DNA from: JACCTU01 sp963700495
Lineage (GTDB): Bacteria > Actinomycetota > Thermoleophilia > Gaiellales > Gaiellaceae
Direction: 5' to 3'
Assembly: GCA_963700495.1 (NCBI GenBank)
Contig: CAVOXT010000003.1
Location: 496,001-560,000 of the forward strand
Length of the DNA: 64,000 nucleotides
The translations under genes and the position numbers were made by a program. Below the pieces are notes generated by a model, which saw nothing but the letters and a program-made list of their open reading frames with translations, was not told the DNA's origin and made no database searches. Below, piece after piece: positions 18,739 through 28,125 of the stretch (the stretch's first letter is position 1; every line of letters starts with the position of its first letter).

Positions 18739-20974
18739 TGCGCTCCCGTTCGCGGGCCTCTCGCAGGGCCTGGAGGATCTCCTCGCGCGTAATCGGCAGC
18801 GTCGTCACGTCGGCGCCCGTCGCGTCGCGGATGGCGTTCGCGATCGCCGCCGCCGTCGGGATGATCGGCGGCTCCCCCAGCCCTTTGGAGCCGAGGTTCG
18901 TCAGCTGTGAGTCCGGCTCGTCGATCAGCTCGCACACGATCTTCGGAACGTCGGCGATCGTGGGGAGCTTGTACGCGTCGAGCGTGAGCGTGAGGATCCT
19001 GCCGGTGGCCGGGTCGTCGAGCCGCGACTCGGAGAAGGTGTGTCCCATCGCCTGGATGATCCCGCCCTCGATCTGACTGCGGGCGCCGAGCGGGTTGATC
19101 ACGCGGCCGACGTCGTGCACCGCGTAGATCTGCTCGACGACGACCTCGCCGGTCTCGACGTCGACCGCGACCTCGGCCACCTGGACGCCGAACGTGAGCA
19201 CGCGCATGCCGGCGGGGTTCGGCCCGCGCGCGCCCTTGCCGAGGATCTGCCCGGACTCGAGGAGGCCGGTGATCTCCTCGAGCGGCCACGAACCGCCGTC
19301 GGACGAGACGATCTGACCGTCCTTGATCGAGAGCATCCGCTCCTCGCGGTCCAGGCGCTGCGCGGCGATCTCGAGGATCTGCCGGGCCGCGTCCGCTGCG
19401 GCGGCGCGGACCGCCGGCCCCATCGACGGCAGCGTCGACGAGCCGCCCGAGATCGACGCGTACGGCCCTCGCGCCGAGTCGCCGACCTGCACCTGGACGC
19501 GCTCGAGGGGCAGGCCGAGCTCCTCCGCAGCGATCTGGGCCATCGCGGTGCGCGTGCCGGTTCCGAGGTCCTGCATGGCGGTGACGACGTTCGCCCCGCC
19601 GTCGGAGCCGACGACCACCCACGCGTACGAGGGCGGGCCGCCGCCGCCGTACCAGGTCTGGCTCGCGAGCCCGACACCGCGCTTCCATGTCTCGTCCGAA
19701 CGCGCGCGGACCTCGAGCCGCCGGTTCCAGTACGGCTCAGCGCGGTCGTAGCACTCCATCAGGTTCTTGGACGAGTACGGCCGGCCGTCCATCGTGTCGA
19801 CGTCCGCGTAGTTGCGACGGCGCAGCTCGAGCGGGTCGACACCGAGCTCCGCTGCGAGCTTGTCGAGCAGGCACTCGAGCGACCAGGTGCCCTCGACGAA
19901 GCCGGGCGCGCGGAAGGCGGCCATCGGCGGGAGGTTCAGGCGTGCCCCGTACTCGACCGTGCGCACGTTCTCGCACGTGTGCAGCAGCTGCATCGGCCCT
20001 GCGGTCGACGGAAGCCAGCCGCCCCAGCCGAGCGAGCAGAAGTACTCGCCGCCGAGCGCGGTCAGCGTTCCGTCGGAGCGCGCGCCGGCAGTGACGCGCT
20101 GAATGGTTGCGTTGCGGTTGCCCGCGACCATGTTCTCCTCGCGCCGCGTCATCGCGTAGCGCACCGGTCGGCCGGTTCGTCGCGCGAGCTCTGCGGCGAG
20201 GAAGATGTAGCCGGCGGCGCTCGCCTTCGAGCCGAAGCCGCCGCCCATGTACTCGCAGATCACACGCACCTTGTCCTTCGGGAGACCCAACGTCTCGGCG
20301 ACGCCGTCTCGGACGCCCCAGATGTACTGGGTCGAGACGTAGACGTCGAGCCCTTCGCCGCGCCAGTCGCAGACGCACTGGTGTGTCTCGAGCGAGTTGT
20401 GGTTGAGCGTCTGCGTGCGGTACTCGGACTCGACGACGACGTCGGCCTCCGCCAGCCCGCGCTCGTAGTCACCCCGCTCATAGCGTCGTTCCTTGCCCAC
20501 GAGCGAGCCCAGGCGGACCGCCTCTTCGGGGTCCAGGAGCGGCTCGAGCACCTCCCACTCGACATCGATGAGCTCGAGTGCGGCGCGCGCCTGCCCGTAC
20601 GTATCTGCCGCGAGCGCCGCGACGGGCTGCCCCTCGTACGAGGCCTCGGCTGTCAGCCAGTCGACCTCACCGGCGACGATGACGGCCCGCACGCCTGGTG
20701 CCTGGGCTGCGCGGCCGGCGTCGATCCGCAGCGCTCGCCCACGCGCGTGCGGGCTTCGCAGGAGGGCCGAATGCAGCATCCCGGGTAGGCGGACGTCCGC
20801 GGTGAAGCGGGCCTCGCCGCGCGCACGCTCGTACCCGTCGATCTTCGCCGCGGACCGTCCGACGACGCTGAGCGGCCCGGTCGGCCACTGGTCGATTGCG
20901 TCCTCCTCGACGACGACCCACGTCTCGGTGTAGCGGCCCTCGACCTCCTTTTCGGTCTTGATCAGCCGCGCCAC
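18719..20974 (-). CDS. Molybdenum hydroxylase large (Mo-cofactor) subunit, xanthine dehydrogenase family
   Basis: A 751-residue catalytic subunit. The N-terminal aldehyde-oxidase a/b hammerhead domain starts near GRSAAKIDGYERARGEA. The Mo-cofactor domain shows YMGGGFGSKASAAG (about 240), FRAPGFVEGTW (about 350), and QDLGTGTRTAMAQIAAEELGLP (about 480). A conserved Glu lies in KGLGEPP near the C-terminus, the catalytic base position. The CO-dehydrogenase signature AYRCSFR is absent, so it is not a CO oxidiser. It starts with GTG at 20974, overlapping the [2Fe-2S] subunit stop by 13 bp. The likely reaction is hydroxylation of a purine, aldehyde or N-heterocycle; substrate unknown. Confidence 0.92.
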   Translation of the reverse strand: MARLIKTEKEVEGRYTETWVVVEEDAIDQWPTGPLSVVGRSAAKIDGYERARGEARFTADVRLPGMLHSALLRSPHARGRALRIDAGRAAQAPGVRAVIVAGEVDWLTAEASYEGQPVAALAADTYGQARAALELIDVEWEVLEPLLDPEEAVRLGSLVGKERRYERGDYERGLAEADVVVESEYRTQTLNHNSLETHQCVCDWRGEGLDVYVSTQYIWGVRDGVAETLGLPKDKVRVICEYMGGGFGSKASAAGYIFLAAELARRTGRPVRYAMTRREENMVAGNRNATIQRVTAGARSDGTLTALGGEYFCSLGWGGWLPSTAGPMQLLHTCENVRTVEYGARLNLPPMAAFRAPGFVEGTWSLECLLDKLAAELGVDPLELRRRNYADVDTMDGRPYSSKNLMECYDRAEPYWNRRLEVRARSDETWKRGVGLASQTWYGGGGPPSYAWVVVGSDGGANVVTAMQDLGTGTRTAMAQIAAEELGLPLERVQVQVGDSARGPYASISGGSSTLPSMGPAVRAAAADAARQILEIAAQRLDREERMLSIKDGQIVSSDGGSWPLEEITGLLESGQILGKGARGPNPAGMRVLTFGVQVAEVAVDVETGEVVVEQIYAVHDVGRVINPLGARSQIEGGIIQAMGHTFSESRLDDPATGRILTLTLDAYKLPTIADVPKIVCELIDEPDSQLTNLGSKGLGEPPIIPTAAAIANAIRDATGADVTTLPITREEILQALREARERERIGAPAA

Positions 20975-21396
20975 GTCTGGATCGCCTCCTCGATTCGCGG
21001 GTACGTGCCGCAGCGGCAGAGGTTGCCGGCCATCCCGTGGCGGATCTCGTCGATGGACGGGTCCGGGTTCGCAGCGACGAGCGCCGACGCGCTCACGATC
21101 TGGCCCGGCGTGCAGAAGCCGCACTGGAGCGCGTCGCAGCGCACGAATGCGTCGACGAGCGGGTGATCGCGCAGACCCTCGATCGTCGTCACCTCGCGGT
21201 CGTCGACGACGTGGACGAGCGTTATGCACGAGAGCACGGGCGCACCGTCGACGAGCACCGTGCAGGCACCACAGTGTCCTTCGCCGCAGGCAACCTTCGT
21301 CCCGGTGAGTCCGAGGTCCTCGCGGAGCGTTGCGGCGAGCGAGCGGCCGACGGGCGGGTCGAGGTCGTGGCCCGCGCCGTTAACCGTCAGTCGCAT
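20962..21396 (-). CDS. Molybdenum hydroxylase [2Fe-2S] subunit (CoxS/XdhC type)
   Basis: About 144 residues with two [2Fe-2S] domains. The plant-ferredoxin-like N-terminal part carries KVACGEGHCGACTVLVDG with a Cys after CITLVH completing the first cluster. The all-helical C-terminal part carries QCGFCTPGQI and GNLCRCGTYPRI for the second cluster. It shuttles electrons from the Mo centre to FAD. The start is ATG 21396 (MRLTVNGAGHDL); the longer upstream frame has no family similarity. It overlaps the amidohydrolase end by 17 bp and the large-subunit start by 13 bp, a clear operon with gene order S-L-M. Confidence 0.94.
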   Translation of the reverse strand: MRLTVNGAGHDLDPPVGRSLAATLREDLGLTGTKVACGEGHCGACTVLVDGAPVLSCITLVHVVDDREVTTIEGLRDHPLVDAFVRCDALQCGFCTPGQIVSASALVAANPDPSIDEIRHGMAGNLCRCGTYPRIEEAIQTWRG

Positions 21397-22540
21397 CAGC
21401 CGTGACGGAAAGGATGTCGGCGAGGTGGATGAGGCGGAAGGTCGCGCGCGAGGCCTCGAGCCGGTCGTTCTCGGTCTCTGACTCGGGCAGTCCGCGCCAG
21501 AGCTCACGGGCGGTGATGAGCAGGTCGTGGATGCGCTCGAGCTCGCCGGGCCGGCCGTTTCGCTCTTCGCAGGCGTTCAACGCCAATCCGAGCACGCCGA
21601 TCGTGTCCGGCTGGCGCGTCCAGAGCAGCGGCGTCGCCATCGAGAGGTACTGGTGGATCCGCGCGAAGACCATGGTCTGCTTGAACGTCGAGCGGCCGCG
21701 CGGCTCCGAAGGCTCGAGTGCGTCATCGCCGTCCGCGATCCGGTTTGCGTTCCCGGCGAGCATGTTGCGGACCTCTTCCTCCGTGAACCCCGCAAGGCGC
21801 GCGGTGCGCAGCGCGATCAGCAGCGAGTTCGGCTGCCGGCCGTACGGGTAGTCAGACGCGTACACGACCTGCTCCGGCGGAACGAGGTGAAGGAAGTCCA
21901 GCAGGTCGACGGCGCTCCAGACCGACGTATCGAAGAACACGCCGCGCTTGCCTGCAAAGCACGCAGCGAGGTTGCCGAGGTCCGCGATGCCCGCGTGCGC
22001 GATGATCAACTGCGCGTCGGGGTTCGCGTCGACCAGCCGGCGCAGGTGGTCTGCGATCGGCGGCAGCCCGCGCCCGCCGTGGATGAGGATCGGCACGCGG
22101 CGCTCGGCGGCGAGCCCGAAGATCGGGGCGAGGCGTTCGTCGTTGAGCATGAAGCGCTGCGCCCGCGGATGAAGCTTGATCCCGCGCGCCCCGAGGTCGA
22201 GGGCGCGCCGTGCCTCGTCGAGCGGCTCCTCGGTCAGGTCGAGCCGGACGAACGGGATCAGCCGCCCTCTCGAGCGCCCGGCGAACTCCAGCGTGCGGTC
22301 GTTCGCGGCCCGGAAGGCAGGATGCCGGTCAGCCTCGTCGAGACAGAACATGAACGCGCGGGAGACGGCGTAGCGGTCCATTCCGGTGATGAGCTCGTCG
22401 AACCGCCCGGCCATCCCGTCGATGTCGTCGCCGAGGTGGACGTGTGCGTCGAAGATGTCGGCGCCTTCGGGCAGCTCCGAGCGAAGCTCCCGCTCGTAGA
22501 GCGAGATCAGTTCCTGCGCGCGCTGGAGCGCTTCTTCCAC
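21380..22540 (-). CDS. Amidohydrolase-family (TIM barrel) protein
   Basis: A 386-residue protein of the amidohydrolase_2 superfamily. The metal-binding N-terminal motif is FDAHVHLGDD (about residue 30). Other barrel signatures are IKLHPRAQ (about 145), LIHGGRG (about 172), IIAHAG (about 203) and a catalytic Asp in YASDYPYGRQP (about 253). A 110-residue C-terminal extension (EPRGRSTFKQTM... to the end) is not part of the standard barrel. It is the first gene of the leftward run and overlaps the [2Fe-2S] subunit gene, suggesting that it acts on the same pathway as the hydroxylase, for instance ring opening after hydroxylation. The substrate is unknown. Confidence 0.82.
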   Translation of the reverse strand: MEEALQRAQELISLYERELRSELPEGADIFDAHVHLGDDIDGMAGRFDELITGMDRYAVSRAFMFCLDEADRHPAFRAANDRTLEFAGRSRGRLIPFVRLDLTEEPLDEARRALDLGARGIKLHPRAQRFMLNDERLAPIFGLAAERRVPILIHGGRGLPPIADHLRRLVDANPDAQLIIAHAGIADLGNLAACFAGKRGVFFDTSVWSAVDLLDFLHLVPPEQVVYASDYPYGRQPNSLLIALRTARLAGFTEEEVRNMLAGNANRIADGDDALEPSEPRGRSTFKQTMVFARIHQYLSMATPLLWTRQPDTIGVLGLALNACEERNGRPGELERIHDLLITARELWRGLPESETENDRLEASRATFRLIHLADILSVTADATDG

Positions 22541-22564
22541 GCCCCGGAGTCTACGGACGCCGCG

Positions 22565-23746
22565 CTAGCGCCTGATGGTCTTCTGCTTCGGCGGTACGAC
22601 CGCGACCTTCACCCGCACGATGGCTGCACGCGGGCTGGTCACGCGATCTCCCGGGCGGCGCACGGTCACGACGAGCGTGATCGTTGCCGCCTTCTTCAGA
22701 TTCAGCTTCGTGCCTGGAGCGAACGTCAGCGTGACGGTCCCGTCGTCGGCGGTGGTCGCCTCGACCGGCGCGACGAGCGCGGTGCCGGGGAGCGGCACCG
22801 CAGTCACGAGCGCTCCCGAGACCTGGAAGCCGCGGTCGTCCAGCACACGCAGCCGGACCGTGACGCTGCCGCGCTTCGTGAGCTTGGCGGGCTTTGCAGT
22901 GACGCGGTCGACGACGAGCTTGTGCGGAGCGATCACCTTGGCCGCGACGATCGAGGGCTTCTCCTCCGTCGGCATCAGCTCGGAGACGACCGCGGTCGCG
23001 TCCGAGACCGCCTGCCGCGTGCCCGCGGCGTTCGACGCGCTGATCCGCACCCGGATCGTCTTGCCGATGTCGTAGTCGAGCAAAGTGTAGGTGTCACCGC
23101 TCAGGCCGAGGTCTTCGCAGTTCTCGCCCTCCGCGTCGCAGCGCTGCCACTGGAGCGCGAGCACCGGGGAGCCGCTCCAGGTCCCGCGCGTCGCGGTCAG
23201 CGTCTCCTCGACCATCACGAGGCCGGTGACGACGGGCGCTGCGGTGGCCGTGGGCGCGAGCGGCGCCTGGGGTTTCGGGATCGTGGGCGTCAGCGGCGGA
23301 GTTGGCGCTGTCGGCGACGCGCCGCCGGCGACGACGGCGGTCTGCCCCGAGGGCGCGCTCTTCGACACAAAGCGGCACTCCTGCGTGCCGGTGGCGTAGT
23401 TGATGTTGCCGCAGTCCTCGCTGGTCATCGTCTCCATGGCGCGCAGGGCGAAGCCGCCGTCAGCCGCCTGCACCGTGTAGAAGCGGCCGGTCGCGCCTGC
23501 GATGTCCGCGCAGCCGCTCTGGCACCGCTGCCACTGGTAGGTCATCACGCACTCGGACCCGCACGAGTGTCCGTCGAGGTAGAGCCACGTCCCGTTGTGG
23601 GCCGTCAGCTCCTGGCCCACGACCGCGTTCCCGGAGATCGTCGCCGCCGTGTTGATGTTCGGCGACTCGGCCGAAGCGGAGGCGGCGAGCATCAGGGCGA
23701 CGGCGGCAGCGAGCGCCGTTGCGACGGCGAGAACACGGGAGTGCAT
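22565..23746 (-). CDS. Secreted protein with WQRC Ig-like modules
   Basis: About 393 residues with a clear signal peptide at ATG 23746 (MHSRVLAVATALAAAVALML, cleavage near ASASA). Two Ig-like or bacterial invasin-type beta modules follow, each with a GTW...YQWQRC or LQWQRC core and a Cys partner (SGCADIAGATG; GENCEDLG). A Pro/Thr/Ala-rich linker (about 155-185) separates them. The C-terminal 150 residues form two further beta-rich domains (KPAKLTKRGSVTVRLRV and following). Modules of this kind are common in secreted proteins of Thermoleophilia; their function is unknown, possibly adhesion or envelope. A diverged, interrupted paralogue lies immediately upstream on the same strand. Confidence 0.8.
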   Translation of the reverse strand: MHSRVLAVATALAAAVALMLAASASAESPNINTAATISGNAVVGQELTAHNGTWLYLDGHSCGSECVMTYQWQRCQSGCADIAGATGRFYTVQAADGGFALRAMETMTSEDCGNINYATGTQECRFVSKSAPSGQTAVVAGGASPTAPTPPLTPTIPKPQAPLAPTATAAPVVTGLVMVEETLTATRGTWSGSPVLALQWQRCDAEGENCEDLGLSGDTYTLLDYDIGKTIRVRISASNAAGTRQAVSDATAVVSELMPTEEKPSIVAAKVIAPHKLVVDRVTAKPAKLTKRGSVTVRLRVLDDRGFQVSGALVTAVPLPGTALVAPVEATTADDGTVTLTFAPGTKLNLKKAATITLVVTVRRPGDRVTSPRAAIVRVKVAVVPPKQKTIRR

Positions 23747-23845
23747 GTGCTGAAGCTCCTTTGACGGATCAGGAGCGCCCTCCTGCCTGGCAGGAGGGCG
23801 CTGGTACGACTTCGATATCGGCCGCAACGGCCTTCCCCTGAAGAC

Positions 23846-24961
23846 CTACCGGACGCGGATCCGGAAGAGGTTCGCGGTCGAGACCCCGGACTGGAGCTTC
23901 TCGCCCTTCTTGTGGGCCTCGACGTAGACGTACGTGCTTCCGGCGCCGGTCGCCTTGTAGGTGAAGGTCGCCCAACCGGTGCGGTCGGTGACGCGCTCGC
24001 GCGGCCGGGCCGCTCAGGAGCGCCGTCGGCGTCGCCGCGCACCAGGATGCCGGTGACCCTGAAGCCGCGGTCGTCCGAGATCCGCACCTTGACGGTGACC
24101 GTCTTGCCCGTCTGCTTGGCGACGATCTGGTCGGCGATCAGCCGGTGCGGGAGCGTGACCTTCGTCGCCGCCACCGTGGGGCGCGCGGCAGTCGGCTTGA
24201 GCTCGGAGACCGACCGCGCGTCGTCGTCGAGACCGCCTGCGCGAGTGCCGCCCTCGTTCGTCGCGGTCTCGACGACGCGGAGGCGCTGGCCGACGTCCGG
24301 CAGACGTCAGCTTGTACGCCGCGCCCGTCGCACCGACGATCGTCGCGCACCCTTCGCCGATCGCGTTGCAGCGCTGCCAGAAGATCGCCTTCGACGATCG
24401 TGCCCGGACCGGTCCACGTCCCGCCGGTCGCGCGGAGGATCTCCTCTTCCATCGCCAGACCGGCGATCGTCGGAGGCGCGCTCGACTGCGCGGTGGTGAT
24501 GGGCTTCGCGGCGACAACCGCCGTCGGCGTCGACACGCCGTTCTTCGTGACGTCGCGGCACTCCTGCTGTACCGGTGGAGTAGTTGATCTCGCCGCAGTC
24601 GTGCTTGAAGACGAACTCGACGAATCGCATGCGCCGTCCGACGTCGCGCGGCGCCGAGCGCGTACGTGAACGCCGGTCGCGCCGGGCATGTCCGCGCAGC
24701 CGCTGGCGTCGGGTTGCACCGCTGCCAGGTGTAGCGTGTACTTGCACTCGCTGGTCTCGCACTTCAGGCCGTTCGTGTAGAGCCACTGGCCCGTCTGACC
24801 GGTCAGCGTCTGGCCCTCCTGCGGCGTTCCGCGGACGGACGGCCCGTAGCTTCATGTACGGGAACTCGGCGTTCGCTGCGCCGGTCACCCCGAGCGCGAC
24901 GAACGGCCAGCGCAGCAACGGTGAGAGCGCGCGTACCCACGCGCTTATGCAGTTGAGACAT
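23846..24961 (-). pseudogene. Second WQRC Ig-like secreted protein, interrupted by many indels
   Basis: This is a tandem paralogue of the previous gene, traceable only by switching frames. The start is ATG 24961 (MSQLHKRVGTRALTVAALA, a signal-like N-terminus). Recognisable blocks follow in different frames: YTNGLKCETSECKYT, DASGCADMPGATG, FKHDCGEINYSTGTA, QQECRDVTKNGVSTPTAVVAA, FWQRCNAIGEGCATIVGATG, and VAATKVTLPHRLIADQIVAK. The end is a clean beta domain (TGWATFTYKATGAGSTYVYV) stopping at TAG 23848-23846. At least six single-base indels are needed, around 24012, 24305, 24398, 24570, 24655 and 24740. This is either true decay or poor local sequence; genes further right show the same pattern. 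Confidence 0.7.
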
Positions 24962-25062
24962 GCAAAGCTCCATTTCAGGCGAACGACTCCAACAGCCCCG
25001 GTCCTGCCGGAACCACCCGACAGGGGCACGAGAATAGCACCGTTTCCAAGCCGTATAGGATC

Positions 25063-26174
25063 GTGGCCGCCGTGCCGGACGTCGTGATCTACGCGGACAC
25101 CGTTCGCTCAGCCGAGCTCCGCCACGAGATCCCGCTTGCAGTCCCGGATCCGTTCCTCTACGTCGAGCGGAACGGCACAAGGCACGTGGTGATCGGGGCG
25201 CTCGAGCTGCCCCGGCTCCGCTCCGTGGGCGGGCTGGAAGTCCATTCCCCGGAGGAGTTCGGCTACGACGAGCTGCTCCGCTCGGGCAAGACGAGGGCCG
25301 AGATCCGAGACGAGCTCAACGCGCGGGCCTGTGAGGCATTCGGCGTGCGCTCGGCGATCGTGCCCGGCGACTTCCCGCTCGAGATCGCCGACAGCCTCCG
25401 CTCGCGCGGCGTGGAGCTCACGGCCGACCGCGACGCGTTCGACCGCAGGCGCCGGGCCAAGAGCGACCACGAGCTCGCCGGGATCCGCCGGGCCCAGCGG
25501 GCCGCAGAGGCCGGGATGGACGCCGCCCGCGAGCTGTTTCGCCGCGGGCTGCCGCTCACGGTCGAGCAGGTCAAGTCGGCGGTCGAGCAGCAGTTCATGG
25601 CGCACGACTGCAGCGCGGACGAGTTCATCGTCTCGCACGGCTGGCAGTCGGCGATCGGCCACCACGGCGGTGAGGGGGAGATCGGCGAGGGCGAGGCCAT
25701 CGTGATCGACCTCTGGCCGCGCGACCGCGAGTCCGGCTGCCACGCGGACATGACGAGGACGTTCGTGATCGGCGAGGCGAGCGACGAGCTGCGCGAGTGG
25801 CACCGTCTCTGCAAGGAAGCGCTCGACCGGGCGCTCGGCGAGATCCGCGCCGGTGTGACGGGCCGCTCCGTCTTCGACGGCACCTGTGAGATCTTCGAGG
25901 CCGCTGGCTACAAGACGCAGCGAACGAAGGAGGAGGGGAAGCCGCTCGAGGAGGGCTTCTTCCACTGGCCTCGGCCACGGCGTCGGGCTCGAGGTGCACG
26001 AGGAGCCGTCGCTCGGGCTGCTCGGGCAGGAGCTCATCGCCGGCGACGTCGTCTCGCGTCGAGCCGGGGCTCTACAGGCCGGGCGTCGGCGGCTGCCGGC
26101 TCGAGGACCTCGTCCTCGTGACGGAGAACGGCTGCGAGAACCTGACCGACTACCCGTACGACCTCGAGCCGTGA
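25063..26174 (+). pseudogene. M24 (Xaa-Pro aminopeptidase-like) metallopeptidase, two frameshifts
   Basis: A creatinase/aminopeptidase P family protein. The N-terminal domain (VPDVVIYADTVRSAELRHEI) and the pita-bread catalytic domain are well conserved. Metal ligands appear in IVIDLWPRD (first Asp), HADMTRTF (second Asp), HGLGHGVGLEVHE (His), VEPGLY (Glu) and the final segment RLEDLVLVTENG (Glu). The frame breaks twice: an extra T at about 25966 (in HGLGH) and an extra C at about 26057 (before VEPGLY). Removing both restores a full-length protein of about 370 residues. The stop at 26172-26174 overlaps the acetyl-CoA synthetase GTG start. The intact residues around each break point to sequence errors rather than old decay. 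Confidence 0.8.
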
Positions 26175-28115
26175 CGAAGCACGCGATCGAGACGATCCTC
26201 ACCGAGGAGCGGCGCTACGCGCCGTCCGAGGAGTTCGCCGCGCAGGCGAACGCGCAGCCGGACATCTACGACCGCGACTTCGAGGAGTTCTGGGAGACCG
26301 AGGCGCGCGAGCGGATCTCGTGGTTCGAGCCGTTCACCCAGGTCTACGAGTGGAAGCCGCCGTACGCGAAGTGGTTCCTCGGCGGCAAGACGAACGTCAC
26401 CTACAACTGCGTCGACCGGCACGTCGAGCAGGGCCGCGGGGACAAGGTCGCGTACTACTGGGAGGGCGAGCCCGAGGGTGAGCGGCGCGAGGTCACCTTC
26501 GCGGAGCTCCTGCGCGAGACGACGAAGCTCGCGAACGCGCTCGAAGAAGCTCGGCGTCAGGAAGGGCACGCCGGTCGGCATCTACATGGGGATGGTCCCG
26601 GAGACGGCCGTCGCGATGCTCGCGTGCGCGCGCATCGGCGCGCCGCACACCGTCGTCTTCGGCGGCTTCTCCGCAGACTCGCTCTCGGACCGGCTGCAGG
26701 ACATGGAGTGCGAGGTGCTGATCACGCAGGACGAGGCGTGGCGACGAGGGACGACCGTTCCGCTCAAGCGCACCGCGGACAAGGCGCTCGAGTCGTCACC
26801 GTCCGTGCGGAACGCCGTCGTGCTGCGCCGCACCGGCAACGACGTGCCGATGCAGGAGGGGCGCGACATCTGGTGGCACGACGTCGCGACAGACGAGTCC
26901 GAGTACCCGTGCGAGCCGATGGACGCCGAGGATCTGCTCTACCTCCTCTACACGAGCGGCACGACCGCGAAGCCGAAGGGCATCGCGCACACGACCGCCG
27001 GCTACCTCGCGGGCGTCGCGACGACGCACCACTACATCTTCGACGTCAAGCCCGACTCGGTGTACTGGTGCGCGGCGGACGTCGGCTGGGTGACCGGCCA
27101 CAGCTACATCGTCTACGGCCCGCTGTGCAACGGGACGACCGGCGTCCTCTACGAGGGCACGCCGGACTTCCCCGACAAGGACCGCTGGTGGGAGATCGTC
27201 GAGCGCTACAAGGTCGACATCCTCTACACCGCGCCGACCGCGATCCGCGCGCACATGAAGTGGGGGCACGAGCACGCGGAGAAGCACGATCTCTCGTCGC
27301 TGCGGCTGCTCGGAAGCGTGGGCGAGCCGATCAACCCCGAGGCCTGGGAGTGGTACCGGCGCCATATCGGCGGCGAGCGCACGCCGGTCGTCGACACGTG
27401 GTGGCAGACGGAGACCGGGATGATCCTGATCACACCGCTGCCGGGGATCACGACGACGAAGCCGGGCTCGGCGACGAAGCCGTTCCCGGGCGTCGACGCC
27501 GCGGTCTACGACGAGCAGGGCAACGAGGTCGGGCCGGGCGGAGGCGGCTACCTCGTGCTGCGACGCCCGTGGCCCGCGATGCTGCGTGGGATCTACAACG
27601 CCGACGACCGCTACGTCGAGACGTACTGGTCGAAGTACGACGGCGTCTACTTCGCCGGCGACGGGGCCCGCATCGACGGCGACGGCGACTTCTGGCTGCT
27701 CGGCCGCGTCGACGACGTGATGAACGTCTCGGGTCACCGCATCTCGACGATCGAGGTCGAGTCCGCGCTCGTCGACCACCCGAGCGTCGCCGAGGCCGCG
27801 GTGTGCGGCCGCTTCGACGCGCAGACGGGCCAGGCGATCGTCGCCTACGTCACGCTCAGGGGCGGCCAGGAGGGGTCCGTGGAGATGCTCGAGGAGCTTC
27901 GCGACCACGTGGCGACGAAGATCGGGCCGATCGCGAAGCCCGCGAACGTCGTCTTCACCCCGGAGCTGCCGAAGACGCGGAGCGGGAAGATCATGCGGCG
28001 GCTGCTGCGCGACGTCGCAGAGAACCGCACCCTCGGTGACACGACGACGCTCGCCGATCCCGCGGTCGTGGAGGAGATCCGCGACCGCGCGGCTACGGAG
28101 TCGAGCGAGGGCTGA
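26171..28115 (+). CDS. acs: Acetyl-coenzyme A synthetase (AMP-forming), one frameshift
   Basis: An acyl-adenylate-forming enzyme that makes acetyl-CoA from acetate, ATP and CoA. The start is GTG 26171, overlapping the peptidase stop (GTGA). The N-terminal 125 residues include FEEFWETEARERISWFEPF and KWFLGGKTNVTYNCVDRH. The frame then shifts by one base near 26551 (LEEARRQ to KLGVRKGTPVGIYM). The remaining 545 residues contain YTSGTTAKPKGIAHT (P-loop), TWWQTETG, the adenylation hinge GRVDDVMNVSGHRI and the C-terminal catalytic Lys in PKTRSGKIMRR, which is the acetylation site in this family. With one base removed the protein is about 647 residues, the normal length. Confidence 0.92.
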
Positions 28116-28125
28116 GCCTGGCGCG

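Noticed and set aside
18719..21396. Aerobic CO dehydrogenase (coxSLM)
   Set aside because: The subunit order fits, but the large subunit lacks the AYRCSFR (form I) and AYRGAGR (form II) active-site signatures, so it is a general Mo hydroxylase.
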